Positions 32,252 through 40,434 of a stretch of DNA of 48,104 bases are shown here, piece by piece. The notes beneath the pieces were generated by a model that saw only the letters and a program-made list of their open reading frames with translations, did not search any database and had not been told where the DNA came from. The stretch is from Ktedonobacterales bacterium (GTDB lineage: Bacteria; Chloroflexota; Ktedonobacteria; Ktedonobacterales; JADMIN01): assembly GCA_025935195.1 (NCBI GenBank), contig JAICVS010000017.1:1-48104 (forward strand), given 5' to 3'. Position numbers and translations under genes: made by a program. Each line of letters begins with the position of its first letter. The first letter of the stretch is position 1.

Positions 32252-33916
32252 CTATTCGACGCGGCCGTTGCGGCGACGCATGCTGAAGGCGATCACGAAG
32301 GCGACGCCCACGCCGAGCGGCACCCACGCCGGCACTGGCCGGTTCCACACGTTGGTTGGCACCTTGTGTCCGTCGCGCGTGCGTAGCCCTGGCGTCCAGC
32401 TGGGGCTTTCGATGATGATGCGCAGCTCGCCCTTCTCGGCGTGATCCAGCACGTGCTCCAGTTGCCGCGGCAGCGCCGCCAGGCTGCGCACCAGCGACAC
32501 GCTCTCGCGCGCGAACTGGCGTGTCAGGTCTTGCGCACTGTCGTAGCCGAGCAGCTGCAAGACGCCGTTGACGCCACCGCGTTTGATGAATTGCGACGCG
32601 AACGGCGAGACGACCTCCATCGCGTTGAAGCCCGGCGAGAGCAGCGTCGTCAGGCCGAGCAGCATCCCCGCCGCCCGGCCCAGGAAGGCGAACTGCGCCG
32701 GCAGGCGGATCGGCTGGTCGTAGAGCACCGGGGCGATCTCGCCCAGCACCTCGCCGGAGTCCACCTCGCGCAGCTCGCCGAAGGGGAGCGTGCTGAAGCG
32801 CGTGAGCATCGCGCCGATGGCCTGTTCGAGCGCGTCGTGGTTGGCGTCCTCGCCGAGGAAGCCGAGCACCTCCAGCCCGCGCACGATCTGCCGCGCGTCC
32901 TGCTGCATCACGCCGGCGAAGGCGCTGCGCAGGCCCATCTTCATGCGCGGCGTGATCGCGCCCATCATGCCGAAGTCCACGAAGACGAACTTCGGTCCGG
33001 CGACGCCCGGCTTGACGAAGATGTTGCCGGGGTGCGGATCGGCGTGGAAGAAGCCGGCTTCGAGCACTTGCTTGAGATAGAGGTAGACGAGCCGGCGCGC
33101 GAGCGCATTGCGGTTGACGCCGGCCGCGTCGAGCGCGGCGACGTTGGTGATCTTGATGCCCGTCACCCACTCCAGCGTCAGCACGCGATGCGTGGTGCGC
33201 TCCCAGACCACGCCCGGCGCTATCACGTCCTCTTCCTCGGCCATCAGGTGGGCGAAGCGCTCGACATTGTGGCCCTCACGCTGGTAGTCCAGCTCTTCAG
33301 AGATCATGCGGCTGAACTCGCGGAAGACGCCGCGCACATCCAGCATCGTATCCGCCGAGGGGAAGAGGCGGCGCACCAGCCCGAGCACGAAGCGCAGCGT
33401 CGAGAGGTCCGTGCGCACGATCTGGGCAATGCCGGGCCGCTGCACCTTGACCGCCACGATGCGCCCATCCAGCAGGCGCGCACGATGCACCTGACCGAGC
33501 GAGGCTGAGCCTGCCGGGATGGGATCGATCTCGGCGAAGACCTCCGCCAGCGGCACGCCCAGCTCCTTGCGCAGCACGCCGCGAATGTCGCTGAACGGCT
33601 CCGGCGGCACCTCATCTTGCAGCGCGGCGAGCTCGGCCAGCGCATCGGGCGGCAGCAGGTCGGCGCGCGCGCTGAGGAATTGGCCCAGCTTGATCAGCAG
33701 GCCGCCCAGCGCGACGGCTGTGCAGCGAAACTCGCGCAGCATGCGGGTGAGCGCCCGCACATCGGGGCGCACGTCGTATTCGCCGCGGGCGTGCGCGCGC
33801 ACCACGCGCCGGCGCTCGCGGTAGATGATGAAGAGCGTCCGTATCAAGAGCCAGGCGACGCGCAGCGAGCGCCAGATGCGGTTGCGTTTCGTCCAGTGGG
33901 AAGGCCGCCAGGTCAC
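32252..33916 (-). CDS. UbiB/ABC1 (AarF)-family atypical kinase
   Basis: A 554-residue protein. The family signature LIKLGQFLSARADLLPP (KxGQ motif), the lysine in IVAVKVQRPG, the HADPHPGNIFV catalytic-type loop and the FVDFGMMG metal-binding motif are all present. The C-terminal 30 residues hold one hydrophobic anchor (VPLGVGVAFVIAFSM). Members support quinone or lipid metabolism, bind ATP and act as ATPases rather than as ordinary protein kinases. The GTG at 33916 has GGAG six nt upstream; longer ATG starts have none. It converges with the glycosyltransferase gene, 14 bp apart. No quinone biosynthesis gene is nearby in the window. Confidence 0.88.
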   Translation of the reverse strand: MTWRPSHWTKRNRIWRSLRVAWLLIRTLFIIYRERRRVVRAHARGEYDVRPDVRALTRMLREFRCTAVALGGLLIKLGQFLSARADLLPPDALAELAALQDEVPPEPFSDIRGVLRKELGVPLAEVFAEIDPIPAGSASLGQVHRARLLDGRIVAVKVQRPGIAQIVRTDLSTLRFVLGLVRRLFPSADTMLDVRGVFREFSRMISEELDYQREGHNVERFAHLMAEEEDVIAPGVVWERTTHRVLTLEWVTGIKITNVAALDAAGVNRNALARRLVYLYLKQVLEAGFFHADPHPGNIFVKPGVAGPKFVFVDFGMMGAITPRMKMGLRSAFAGVMQQDARQIVRGLEVLGFLGEDANHDALEQAIGAMLTRFSTLPFGELREVDSGEVLGEIAPVLYDQPIRLPAQFAFLGRAAGMLLGLTTLLSPGFNAMEVVSPFASQFIKRGGVNGVLQLLGYDSAQDLTRQFARESVSLVRSLAALPRQLEHVLDHAEKGELRIIIESPSWTPGLRTRDGHKVPTNVWNRPVPAWVPLGVGVAFVIAFSMRRRNGRVE

Positions 33917-33965
33917 GCTGATCTCCTGTCCAGGGGCATGGGCGGTGCGGAGCATGTACCATATC

Positions 33966-33995
33966 ATCATACGCATGGGAGCGTTGCGGTGGCAC
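33966..33995 (-). promoter_or_regulatory. Promoter of the UbiB-family gene
   Basis: On the minus strand GTGCCA (33990-33995), 18 bp, then TATGAT (33966-33971), 50 bp before the GTG start. The position supports the GTG start over the upstream ATG codons. Confidence 0.5.
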
Positions 33996-34130
33996 ACGCG
34001 CGGCTTTCCGTCTCGCGATGATGGGACGGAGCGAGGTGAGCGCGAGCGTGTGACGAGATGAGGAGATGATGCGTCGGGTGGTTGTCACTGGAAGAGCCTA
34101 GGCATCTGGCCCAACTGGGTATGAGATGGG

Positions 34131-35237
34131 TCAATGGGCGACGGAGCGCCAGGACTGGCCGGCGTCGGTGGTGACGGCGACGCCGAGGGGATAGGAGAAG
34201 CCGACGTAGGCGGTGGCGGCGTTGGATGGGTCCACGCTGATCAGGCCGGGGTGCTGGCTGGTCGGCGCGGCCTGTTTCCACGTCTGGCCGGCGTCGGTGG
34301 TGCGGAAGACGGCGGTGCCGGTGAGGGCGTAAGCGGTGGCGGGGGCGGAGGGGCTGGCGGAGAGGATGGAGAAGGTATCCTTGCCATCGGCGAGGGTGAA
34401 GTGCGCGCCGCCGTCACGCGAGACGAAGAGGCCGGTGTCACCGCCGGCGTAGATGGTGTTGCCGGCCAGCGAGAGGGCGTAGATGCCGCCGGAGATGCCG
34501 GGCGCGAGCGTCCAGGTCTTACCGCCGTTGGCGCTGATGGAGACGCCGGTGGAGCTGCTGAAGAGGAAGACGCGGCCAGGGTGGGCGGGATCGCCGGTGA
34601 TGCCGGTAATGGGGTCCGCCGGCACCTTGGGCAGCCGGCGCCAGTGCGCGCCGGCATCATCGCTGACGAAGACGCCGGATGGACCGAGCGAGGAGACGAC
34701 GGCGTAGACCTGGGCAGGGCCTCCAGAGCCGGCGCCGATGGTGTAGAGGCTGGGCGAGGGGAAGGCGGTGGCGGGCGCGGCGAGGCGCCAGGTCTGGCCG
34801 GCGTCGTCGCTGGTATAGAGGCCGGGCTGGGCCGCGCCTGAGGCGGGGGGCGGGGCGCCAGTGCCGGTGCGCGGGAGGGCGAGGCAGTAGACGCGCTTCG
34901 GGTCCACCGGGCTTTGGGCGAGCTTGAAGGTCATCAGGCCGGCCATCGACTGGCCGTCGCCCGCGGCGACCACCTTCCACGTCGCGCCGCCGTCGCCGGA
35001 GCGATAGAGGCCGATGTGCGTGGCGAGCAGCACGGTGTTCGGCGTGCTGCGCAGCGCAAGCACGTCGTGCAGGTGGTTGAGTGAGCCGCCGAAGGCGGAG
35101 GCCGGGGCGCCGCTGGAGCCGCCGCACGCGGCGAGTAGGGCCATCGCCAGTGCCGCCAGCCATGCCACACAGCAGAGGAGGGCAACGTGCTCCCGCGCTC
35201 GGCCGCGCCCGTTGCTCCGTACCGCACACGCGCTCAT
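34131..35237 (-). CDS. Lipoprotein with BNR/Asp-box propeller repeats
   Basis: A 368-residue protein with a signal and lipobox (LLAACGG near residue 38). The rest repeats the Asp-box pattern S-x-D-x-G-x-x-W: SGDGGATWKV, SDDAGQTWRL, SDDAGAHWRR, SANGGKTWTL, SRDGGAHFTL, TTDAGQTWKQ and TTDAGQSWRS. Seven such repeats fit a complete propeller, as in sortilin- and photosystem-assembly-like (Ycf48) proteins. It is not a sialidase, since no catalytic residues are visible. The ATG overlaps the stop of the preceding gene as ATGA, and GGGGAGG lies inside that gene. It likely binds protein or polysaccharide outside the cell; its ligand is unknown. Confidence 0.8.
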   Translation of the reverse strand: MSACAVRSNGRGRAREHVALLCCVAWLAALAMALLAACGGSSGAPASAFGGSLNHLHDVLALRSTPNTVLLATHIGLYRSGDGGATWKVVAAGDGQSMAGLMTFKLAQSPVDPKRVYCLALPRTGTGAPPPASGAAQPGLYTSDDAGQTWRLAAPATAFPSPSLYTIGAGSGGPAQVYAVVSSLGPSGVFVSDDAGAHWRRLPKVPADPITGITGDPAHPGRVFLFSSSTGVSISANGGKTWTLAPGISGGIYALSLAGNTIYAGGDTGLFVSRDGGAHFTLADGKDTFSILSASPSAPATAYALTGTAVFRTTDAGQTWKQAAPTSQHPGLISVDPSNAATAYVGFSYPLGVAVTTDAGQSWRSVAH

Positions 35238-36631
35238 CGCCTGCCTCCCCTGTTCGTTCCCTGGTTCCCTCGTCGGCTCGGCCTGGTGTTCGTGCCGCTG
35301 TTCGTTCTGGCCTTTGATCCGCTATTTGTGGCTCTGTTCGTGCCGGTGCTCGCTCTCGCGCGGCGTGTGCCAGCGCTTGCCTCCCGCGCCGCACTCCCGT
35401 TGGCGCTCTGAGTCGCGGTCTGCTCCGTCTTGCGCGTGCGCAGCCAGATGACGACGCTCGCGGCGACGATGGCGGCGAGCACGGCGAGCGAGATGAGGAT
35501 GCCGGCGATGTTGGCGCCCTGGGTACTCAGCACCGGCGGGAAGGCGCCCGTGACCAGCGCGCGTGGGCTGCCGCCGACAGCGAGGGTGGCGAGCGTCGCG
35601 CGAGTGGAGGGGTCCAGCATCACGACGCGGCCGGCGCTTTGCTCGGCGACGAAGGCGAAGGCGCCGTCGAAGGTGATGGCGACGGCGGATGGGCCGCCCG
35701 CGAAGGCCAGCGTGCGTGACGGCTCCTTCGGCAGTGTCGGGGGCGTGGTGCCGTCACCGGCGCTGACGGGGGTGAGCACGGCGACCTGCCCGGCCTGGGT
35801 GGCGGGGGCGTAGATCTGGCCGGTGACGGCGTCGTAGTCCATCAGGCCGATGGGGCCGGTGGGCAGGCGCAGCGGCGTCCCGATCACCTGATGGCGGGCG
35901 AGGCTGATCGCGACGATGGTGCCGGAGCGCGTGCCAACGTAGGCCACGCCGCCCGTCGCCGGGACGGTGACGCTCAGTGGGCCGCCGGGAACGGGGATGG
36001 TCGCAACCACCTTGCGGTTGAGCGTGCTGATCACCGTCACCGTGTCGCCGGCGCTGTCGGCGACGTACAGCTCGGCCTCGGAGGGCAGGTTGCTGGCGAT
36101 GCCGCTGCCGGGTACGGCCAGCCCCAACCCAGCCGGCTGCTTGCCGACGTGGAAGCGGGCGAGCACCGTGCGCTTGTCGGCGTCAATCATGGCGACGGTG
36201 TCATCGCCACTCTCACTGGCGAAGAGCAGGTTGAAGGAGGAGATTGGGTCGTAGATCAGCGCGGATGGCCGGCGGCCGAGCGCCAGATGGGCGGTGACGC
36301 GCTGGTCGTGGGCGTCCACGATGGCGAGACTGTTGGCGTCGGCCTGGGTGACGTAGGCGAAGCGGCTGTCGCCGCTGAGGGCGACGGCGGATGGGCCGCC
36401 ACCGATGGGGATGTGGGCCGTCACCTGATGCTTGGCGATGTCCGCGACGACGAGATCGCCGCCGTTCGTTCCCGCGCCGGCGACGTACACCAGGTTGGGC
36501 GCCCCGCCATCCGCGCGGGCCACGCCCGGATGGCCGGCGAAGGCCAGCAGCAGCCACACCAGGGCGAGCGCGGCCGCGAGCGCGGGATGGCTTCCCCGCG
36601 CGATCCACGCCCAGCGGCGACCCGGCTCCAT
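35234..36631 (-). CDS. YVTN-type beta-propeller surface protein with membrane anchor
   Basis: A 465-residue protein with an N-terminal signal (residues about 16-40) and six to seven YVTN-like repeats: LVYVAGAG, FAYVTQADANSLAIVD, NLLFASESGDDTVAMID, ELYVADSAGDTVTVI, VAYVGTRSGTIVAI, FAFVAEQSAGRVVMLD. One membrane segment near residue 385 (GILISLAVLAAIVAASVVIW) is followed by a 55-residue basic tail of T, N, S, R and G. So the propeller lies outside and the tail inside. It is co-translated with the Asp-box lipoprotein (ATGA). A TATAAT box lies about 80 bp upstream. No enzyme motif is visible; a structural or binding role is likely. Confidence 0.78.
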   Translation of the reverse strand: MEPGRRWAWIARGSHPALAAALALVWLLLAFAGHPGVARADGGAPNLVYVAGAGTNGGDLVVADIAKHQVTAHIPIGGGPSAVALSGDSRFAYVTQADANSLAIVDAHDQRVTAHLALGRRPSALIYDPISSFNLLFASESGDDTVAMIDADKRTVLARFHVGKQPAGLGLAVPGSGIASNLPSEAELYVADSAGDTVTVISTLNRKVVATIPVPGGPLSVTVPATGGVAYVGTRSGTIVAISLARHQVIGTPLRLPTGPIGLMDYDAVTGQIYAPATQAGQVAVLTPVSAGDGTTPPTLPKEPSRTLAFAGGPSAVAITFDGAFAFVAEQSAGRVVMLDPSTRATLATLAVGGSPRALVTGAFPPVLSTQGANIAGILISLAVLAAIVAASVVIWLRTRKTEQTATQSANGSAAREASAGTRRARASTGTNRATNSGSKARTNSGTNTRPSRRGNQGTNRGGRR

Positions 36632-36710
36632 CCGCGCTCCTCCCCGGCAACAGGACCGCCGCGTGCAGCCGCGGCGATCCAGCGCTCGTCGTGCTGATTT
36701 CGACTACTCG

Positions 36711-36716
36711 ATTATA
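36711..36716 (-). promoter_or_regulatory. Perfect -10 box upstream of the YVTN gene
   Basis: TATAAT on the minus strand, 80 bp before the ATG and 23 bp after the copC stop codon. No good -35 box is visible at 16-18 bp, so an activator may be needed. Confidence 0.4.
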
Positions 36717-36739
36717 TGACGCGGCACGAGCGCGGAATG

Positions 36740-37333
36740 CTACGCGGCCGGGGTGCGGCGCGAGAAGTAGTACATGCCACCCGCGCCCACGACCAGGCCG
36801 AGCACGCCGATCAGCGCCGTCAGCCAGGCCGGCGTGCCGCCGGACGACGCATCCCCATGGGTGATACCACCGCTCGACGAGGACGGCGTGGAGGTGTCGC
36901 CGGCGGAGGGGGTGGCGTCGGCGCTGACGGTGAAGCCGTAGGCGCCGGTGAAGGCGTCGCCGTCGTCGAGCGACTTGCTGCGCCAGACGACGGAGTAGCC
37001 CTCGGAGTCGTTGCCCTTCATGGCGACGCTCATCTTCGTCAAGTCGGCGCGGTCCACCGCGGCCTTGCCGGTGCTGACCTGCTTGCCGTCCTGGTCATAG
37101 ACGATGATGTTGCTGCCGGAAGGGTCCAACTTCTCGGTGAAGGTGATGGTGATGGTGGTCGGCGCCTTGAGCAGCACGGCATTGGGCGCCGGGTTGGAGC
37201 TGGCGAACTTGGAATGGGCGGAGGCCAGGCCGGGGCTGGCGACAGCGAACAGGGCGGCAAGCAGCAGCGCCAGCCCGCCCAGCGCGGCGAGGCGGCGGGT
37301 GGTGGGCGCGATGCGGGTGGTAAACGTCCTCAT
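36740..37333 (-). CDS. CopC-domain copper-binding protein with C-terminal anchor
   Basis: A 197-residue exported protein. The signal ends in LASA, so the mature protein begins with H40 (HSKFASSNPAPNAVL), the N-terminal histidine that binds Cu(II) in CopC. The Ig-like core continues with ITFTEKLDPSGS and ends in DGDAFTGAYGFTV. A linker rich in S, T and G and a membrane segment (AWLTALIGVLGLVVGAGGMYYF) follow. The fused CopD domain of many homologues is missing. GGAGG lies 11 nt before the ATG. A 15-bp palindromic site is 112 bp upstream, shared with the YtkA/two-component locus, so it is probably under metal control. Confidence 0.85.
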   Translation of the reverse strand: MRTFTTRIAPTTRRLAALGGLALLLAALFAVASPGLASAHSKFASSNPAPNAVLLKAPTTITITFTEKLDPSGSNIIVYDQDGKQVSTGKAAVDRADLTKMSVAMKGNDSEGYSVVWRSKSLDDGDAFTGAYGFTVSADATPSAGDTSTPSSSSGGITHGDASSGGTPAWLTALIGVLGLVVGAGGMYYFSRRTPAA

Positions 37334-37444
37334 GATGTCCAAAACCTCCTGTGGCAAGATGACGCGCGCCGGGCGCAACCGTACAGTCTTATCAGGCGGC
37401 GCAGCGCGAGGCCAGTGTAGCAGGGCGCGTGGAACGCCGCTATT

Positions 37445-37459
37445 GGGATCGGTCCCGAT
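37445..37459. promoter_or_regulatory. GGGATCGGTCCCGAT operator-like site upstream of copC
   Basis: An imperfect palindrome, identical at 14 of 15 positions to the site at 40236-40250. It lies 112 bp upstream of the copC start, in the gap between copC and the response-regulator gene. Confidence 0.5.
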
Positions 37460-37517
37460 TGTGGGGCGGGATGACTCCCATCGCGGCCTATGCCGGGTGG
37501 CACAGGCTGGCGCGGAT

Positions 37518-37580
37518 GGCCGGCGGTTAAAACCGCGCCTGGAGGGCGTGCCGCCACGAAATCCGCCGTCGCGGGTTGGG
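37518..37580 (+). repeat. Dispersed GGCCGG repeat, copy C
   Basis: Begins GGCCGGCGGTT and continues AACCGCGCCTGG, GCCACGAAATCCGCCGTCGC and GGGTTGGGG. It matches copy B in its first half and copy D in its second half. It is in the gap upstream of copC. Confidence 0.68.
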
Positions 37581-37598
37581 GACCGGCGTGGGCGCCGA

Positions 37599-38336
37599 TC
37601 AGCGCTCCGGGTCCACCAGGCCGCGGCGCACGGCGTAGCGCACGAGGTGGGTGACGTCGCGTAGGGCCAGTTTCTCCATTACGGCGGCACGGTGCGCCTG
37701 CACGGTCTTGATGCTTAGCGTCAGCAGCGCGGCGATCTCCTGGTTGGTATGGCCCTCGGCGACCAGCTTGAGCACTTCCTTCTCGCGGCCGCTCAGCGTG
37801 TTGTACCGGTCAGTCTCGCCGCGCGCCGCCGGCTCGCCCTCGTCCGCCGCCGCCTCGCCGTCGCGGCCGGCGTAGTCGCTCAGCAGCGCATGCGCGACGC
37901 CCGGCGAGAGGAACGCCTCGCCGCGCGCGACCGCGCGCACCGCGGCGATCAGGTCGGCGGCGGCGGTGCGCTTGATCACGTAGCCGGCCGCGCCGGCGCG
38001 CAGCGCGCGGAAGAAATACTCCTCGGCCTCGTGCATGGTCAGGAAAAGCACGCGCGCTTCGGGCGCCTGCTGGCGGATGCGCGCGCAGGCCTCCACGCCG
38101 TCCAGCTCGGGCATGCTGATGTCCATCAGCACGACGTGGGGGCGCAGCCGCTCGGCCTCGGCCACCGCCTCGCGGCCGGTGCGCGCCTCGCCGACTACGG
38201 CGATGTCACCGGCCATGCCGAGCAGCGCGCGCAGGCCCTCGCGCACGATGTCGTGGTCGTCGGCCAGCAGCACGCGGATCGGCGCGCGCTCCTGCCGCTC
38301 GTGTCGCTCGTGTCGCTCGTGTTCAGTTGCGTCCAT
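37599..38336 (-). CDS. NarL/FixJ-family response regulator
   Basis: A 245-residue regulator. The receiver domain has ADDHD near residue 26, the phospho-acceptor D72 in VVLMDISMPELDG, and the conserved lysine in YVIKRT. The LuxR-type helix-turn-helix at about 183-225 reads LSGREKEVLKLVAEGHTNQE and SIKTVQAHRAAVMEKL. The N terminus carries a HERHERHERQER run from a 9-bp tandem repeat. Its start overlaps the kinase gene stop by 14 bp. The kinase and a YtkA-like protein lie upstream in the same operon, with an operator-like palindrome ahead, so it may control metal genes. The target site is not proven. Confidence 0.88.
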   Translation of the reverse strand: MDATEHERHERHERQERAPIRVLLADDHDIVREGLRALLGMAGDIAVVGEARTGREAVAEAERLRPHVVLMDISMPELDGVEACARIRQQAPEARVLFLTMHEAEEYFFRALRAGAAGYVIKRTAAADLIAAVRAVARGEAFLSPGVAHALLSDYAGRDGEAAADEGEPAARGETDRYNTLSGREKEVLKLVAEGHTNQEIAALLTLSIKTVQAHRAAVMEKLALRDVTHLVRYAVRRGLVDPER

Positions 38337-39528
38337 CAGCGGCCTCGCCGGTCGGGATGATGTCATGCACGTCGCGGCCCTCAGCGATCAGTGTGGGCGA
38401 TGTGAGCGGCACGACGGCGCGGATGGCGCAGCCGCGGCCCGGCCGCGAGCGGATGCGCATCTGGCCGTCGAGCAGGCGCAGGCGCTCGCGCATGCCGTCT
38501 AGCCCCAGCCCACGGCGCGCATCCGGGCGGATGCGCGGGCGGCGCTGCGTGAAGCCGGCGCCGTCATCCACCACCGTCAGCCAGGCATGCTCCGGCGACA
38601 GGCGCAGCGCGATGCGCACGCGGCGGGCGCGGCCGTGGCGCGCGGCGTTGGTGAGGCACTCCTGCGCCATGCGGAAGAGCGCCGTCTCCACGGCGTCGCG
38701 GTGGGCCGCATCCTCAGCGGGTAGGCACGGGCTCTCTGCGCCGTTACCCATGCGATCCTCGCACTCCGCCATGCCGGAGACGCGCACCTCCACCGCCAGG
38801 CGCAGCCGCTCGCGCGCGTCTTCGGCGAGCCAGCGCAGCGCGGCGGGCAGGCCGAGGTCGTCGAGCAGGGGCGGCCGCAGCTGGCGCGAGAGCGCCTGCA
38901 CTTCGGCGAGCGTGCGCTGTGCCAGCGCACCGAGCCGCTCCACCTGCCGGCGCGCCTCATCCGCCGCGTCTCCGGGTATGGCGCTCAAGAGCTGGTGGAC
39001 GACCTCGGCGTGCAGCGTGAGCGCGGTGAGGCTCTGGCCGGTCTCGTCGTGCAGCTCCAGGGCGATGCGGCGGCGTTCGTCCTCCTGCGCCTGGAGCACA
39101 CGGACGGCCGCTTCGCGGTGGGCGTGCGCCAGGCGGTCGAGCATCTCGTTGAAGGCGCGGGCCAGCGTGCGCGCGTCGGCATCGGCCACATCGCTGGGGG
39201 CGCGCGCCTCGACATCGCCATCCTCGATGGAGCGGATAGTCGCCAGCACGCCATGCAGCGGCGCGAAGGCGGCGCGCAGCAGCAGGAAGTTGACGAGCAC
39301 GCAGACGACGGCGGCGAGCGCGATGAAGGTCGTATCAATCAGGTAATGGTACGGCTCCGGGTTGTGCTGGGTGATCCACCAGCCAGCGGCCGTGCCGACC
39401 ACGATGATGGCGCTGTTGGCGACGATCACGCGCTCGAAGGTGGTGAGCCGGCGCAGGCGCGCGACCAGCGCAGCGGGCACGGCACGCGACGTGCGCGCGG
39501 CCCCAGCGCGGGCCGGGATGGCGCTCAT
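38323..39528 (-). CDS. Membrane sensor histidine kinase of the NarL-partner type (HisKA_3)
   Basis: A 401-residue kinase. Two membrane segments (about 34-52 and 64-85) enclose only a short outer loop of a dozen residues with H55 (QHNPEPYHY), so sensing may be within the membrane or through a partner protein. A HAMP-like linker leads to the HisKA_3 box with H160 in ALELHDETGQSLTALTLH. The ATP-binding domain has ECLTNAARHG, VVDDGAGF and GLGLDGMRERL. The ATG at 39528 overlaps the stop of the YtkA-like gene as ATGA, and GGGAG lies upstream. The three genes form an operon; the YtkA-like protein may present the signal. The ligand is unknown. Confidence 0.88.
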   Translation of the reverse strand: MSAIPARAGAARTSRAVPAALVARLRRLTTFERVIVANSAIIVVGTAAGWWITQHNPEPYHYLIDTTFIALAAVVCVLVNFLLLRAAFAPLHGVLATIRSIEDGDVEARAPSDVADADARTLARAFNEMLDRLAHAHREAAVRVLQAQEDERRRIALELHDETGQSLTALTLHAEVVHQLLSAIPGDAADEARRQVERLGALAQRTLAEVQALSRQLRPPLLDDLGLPAALRWLAEDARERLRLAVEVRVSGMAECEDRMGNGAESPCLPAEDAAHRDAVETALFRMAQECLTNAARHGRARRVRIALRLSPEHAWLTVVDDGAGFTQRRPRIRPDARRGLGLDGMRERLRLLDGQMRIRSRPGRGCAIRAVVPLTSPTLIAEGRDVHDIIPTGEAADGRN

Positions 39529-40097
39529 ATGGGCTGGCTCCCGTTCAGTATGCCGCAGCCGCGCGGCGTTGGCCCGGCGACCTGGAGAGCGGCGGCGGCC
39601 GTACTCTGGCCTGATGCGGAGGGTGGTGGCACCACCGTGACGGGGACGCGCATCTGCCAGAAGGGGCGGGCCGGCGTGCGCACGCTGACGGAGACCGTCC
39701 AGTGGCCGGGCATCTCCAGCGCGAACGGCAGGGCGAACGCCTGAGAGGTGGTGGCGCGGCCGGCGCGGGCAAGCGCTGGGGTGTCCATTGGCATGCCGAT
39801 CATATCGCGGGTGATCTGGAACTCGGCCCACGGCCCGGCGACGGCCTGGCGGTCGGCCTCGGTCAGCGGCACAACGAAGATATGGACGGTTTGGCCGACG
39901 CTCGCCACCGCCGGCCAGAGGCAGGCGCGCAGGTGCAGCTCGCTCGACGACGCGCGCCAGAGGATGCTGGTGGGGACGAGCACCGCCAGCAGCACGGCCG
40001 CCGCCAGCAGTGCCCAGAAGCCCTTGCGCACGCCGCCCAGCGCCAGATCGAGCCTATCGAAGCCGCGCGAGCGCGCATCGCGCATCCTCCGCGCCAT
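39525..40097 (-). CDS. YtkA/FixH-like membrane-anchored protein
   Basis: A 190-residue protein. One N-terminal membrane segment (WALLAAAVLLAVLVPTSILW, residues about 27-46) is followed by an outer Ig-like domain with VGQTVHIFVVPL, the methionine-rich MIGMPMDTPAL, and PGHWTVSVSVRTP, the pattern of YtkA-like domains. These domains are found in copper-handling and cytochrome-oxidase-related proteins, and the MxxMxM cluster would fit Cu(I). GGAGG lies seven nt before the ATG at 40097. It heads an operon with the kinase and regulator, and might be their sensory partner. Copper binding is an inference. Confidence 0.72.
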   Translation of the reverse strand: MARRMRDARSRGFDRLDLALGGVRKGFWALLAAAVLLAVLVPTSILWRASSSELHLRACLWPAVASVGQTVHIFVVPLTEADRQAVAGPWAEFQITRDMIGMPMDTPALARAGRATTSQAFALPFALEMPGHWTVSVSVRTPARPFWQMRVPVTVVPPPSASGQSTAAAALQVAGPTPRGCGILNGSQPI

Positions 40098-40434
40098 GCC
40101 CACACCTCCGTCCCGTCCTCCGCTACCGGCCTGCCCGCCATGCGCTATCATTCCGCGTACACGTCGCATATAGTACACATGAGGATAGCAGCGGCATCCC
40201 CCGCTGTCTATGCGGACAGGTATCGAGTTGGGCGCGGGATCGATCCCGATGCCACCCGCACGATCCAGCGCGCGGCCAATTGTCCCGGTTGATATGCTCT
40301 CCGTCAGTATCCCACACCTGCACCTGTGTTGTGGGAAACGTAACCTGTGCCGGTCAAGTAGAGCATCACGCCGAAGTGTTCCGGTCGCCACATGGGCGCT
40401 CGCATGCTATGGCAAGACGGCAGGGGAGGGCGGC
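40098..40434. other. Divergent control region of about 340 bp
   Basis: Holds no gene. It lies between the YtkA/kinase/regulator operon and the DUF2182 gene. It contains the perfect palindrome CGGGATCGATCCCG at 40235-40248 and -10-like strings TACTAT (minus) and TATAGT (plus) near 40169-40180. No convincing -35 boxes were found. Confidence 0.5.
40236..40250. promoter_or_regulatory. GGGATCGATCCCGAT operator-like palindrome
   Basis: Within a perfect 14-bp palindrome (40235-40248). It is 139 bp before the YtkA-like start and 185 bp before the DUF2182 start. A near-identical copy lies upstream of copC at 37445-37459. Confidence 0.55.
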
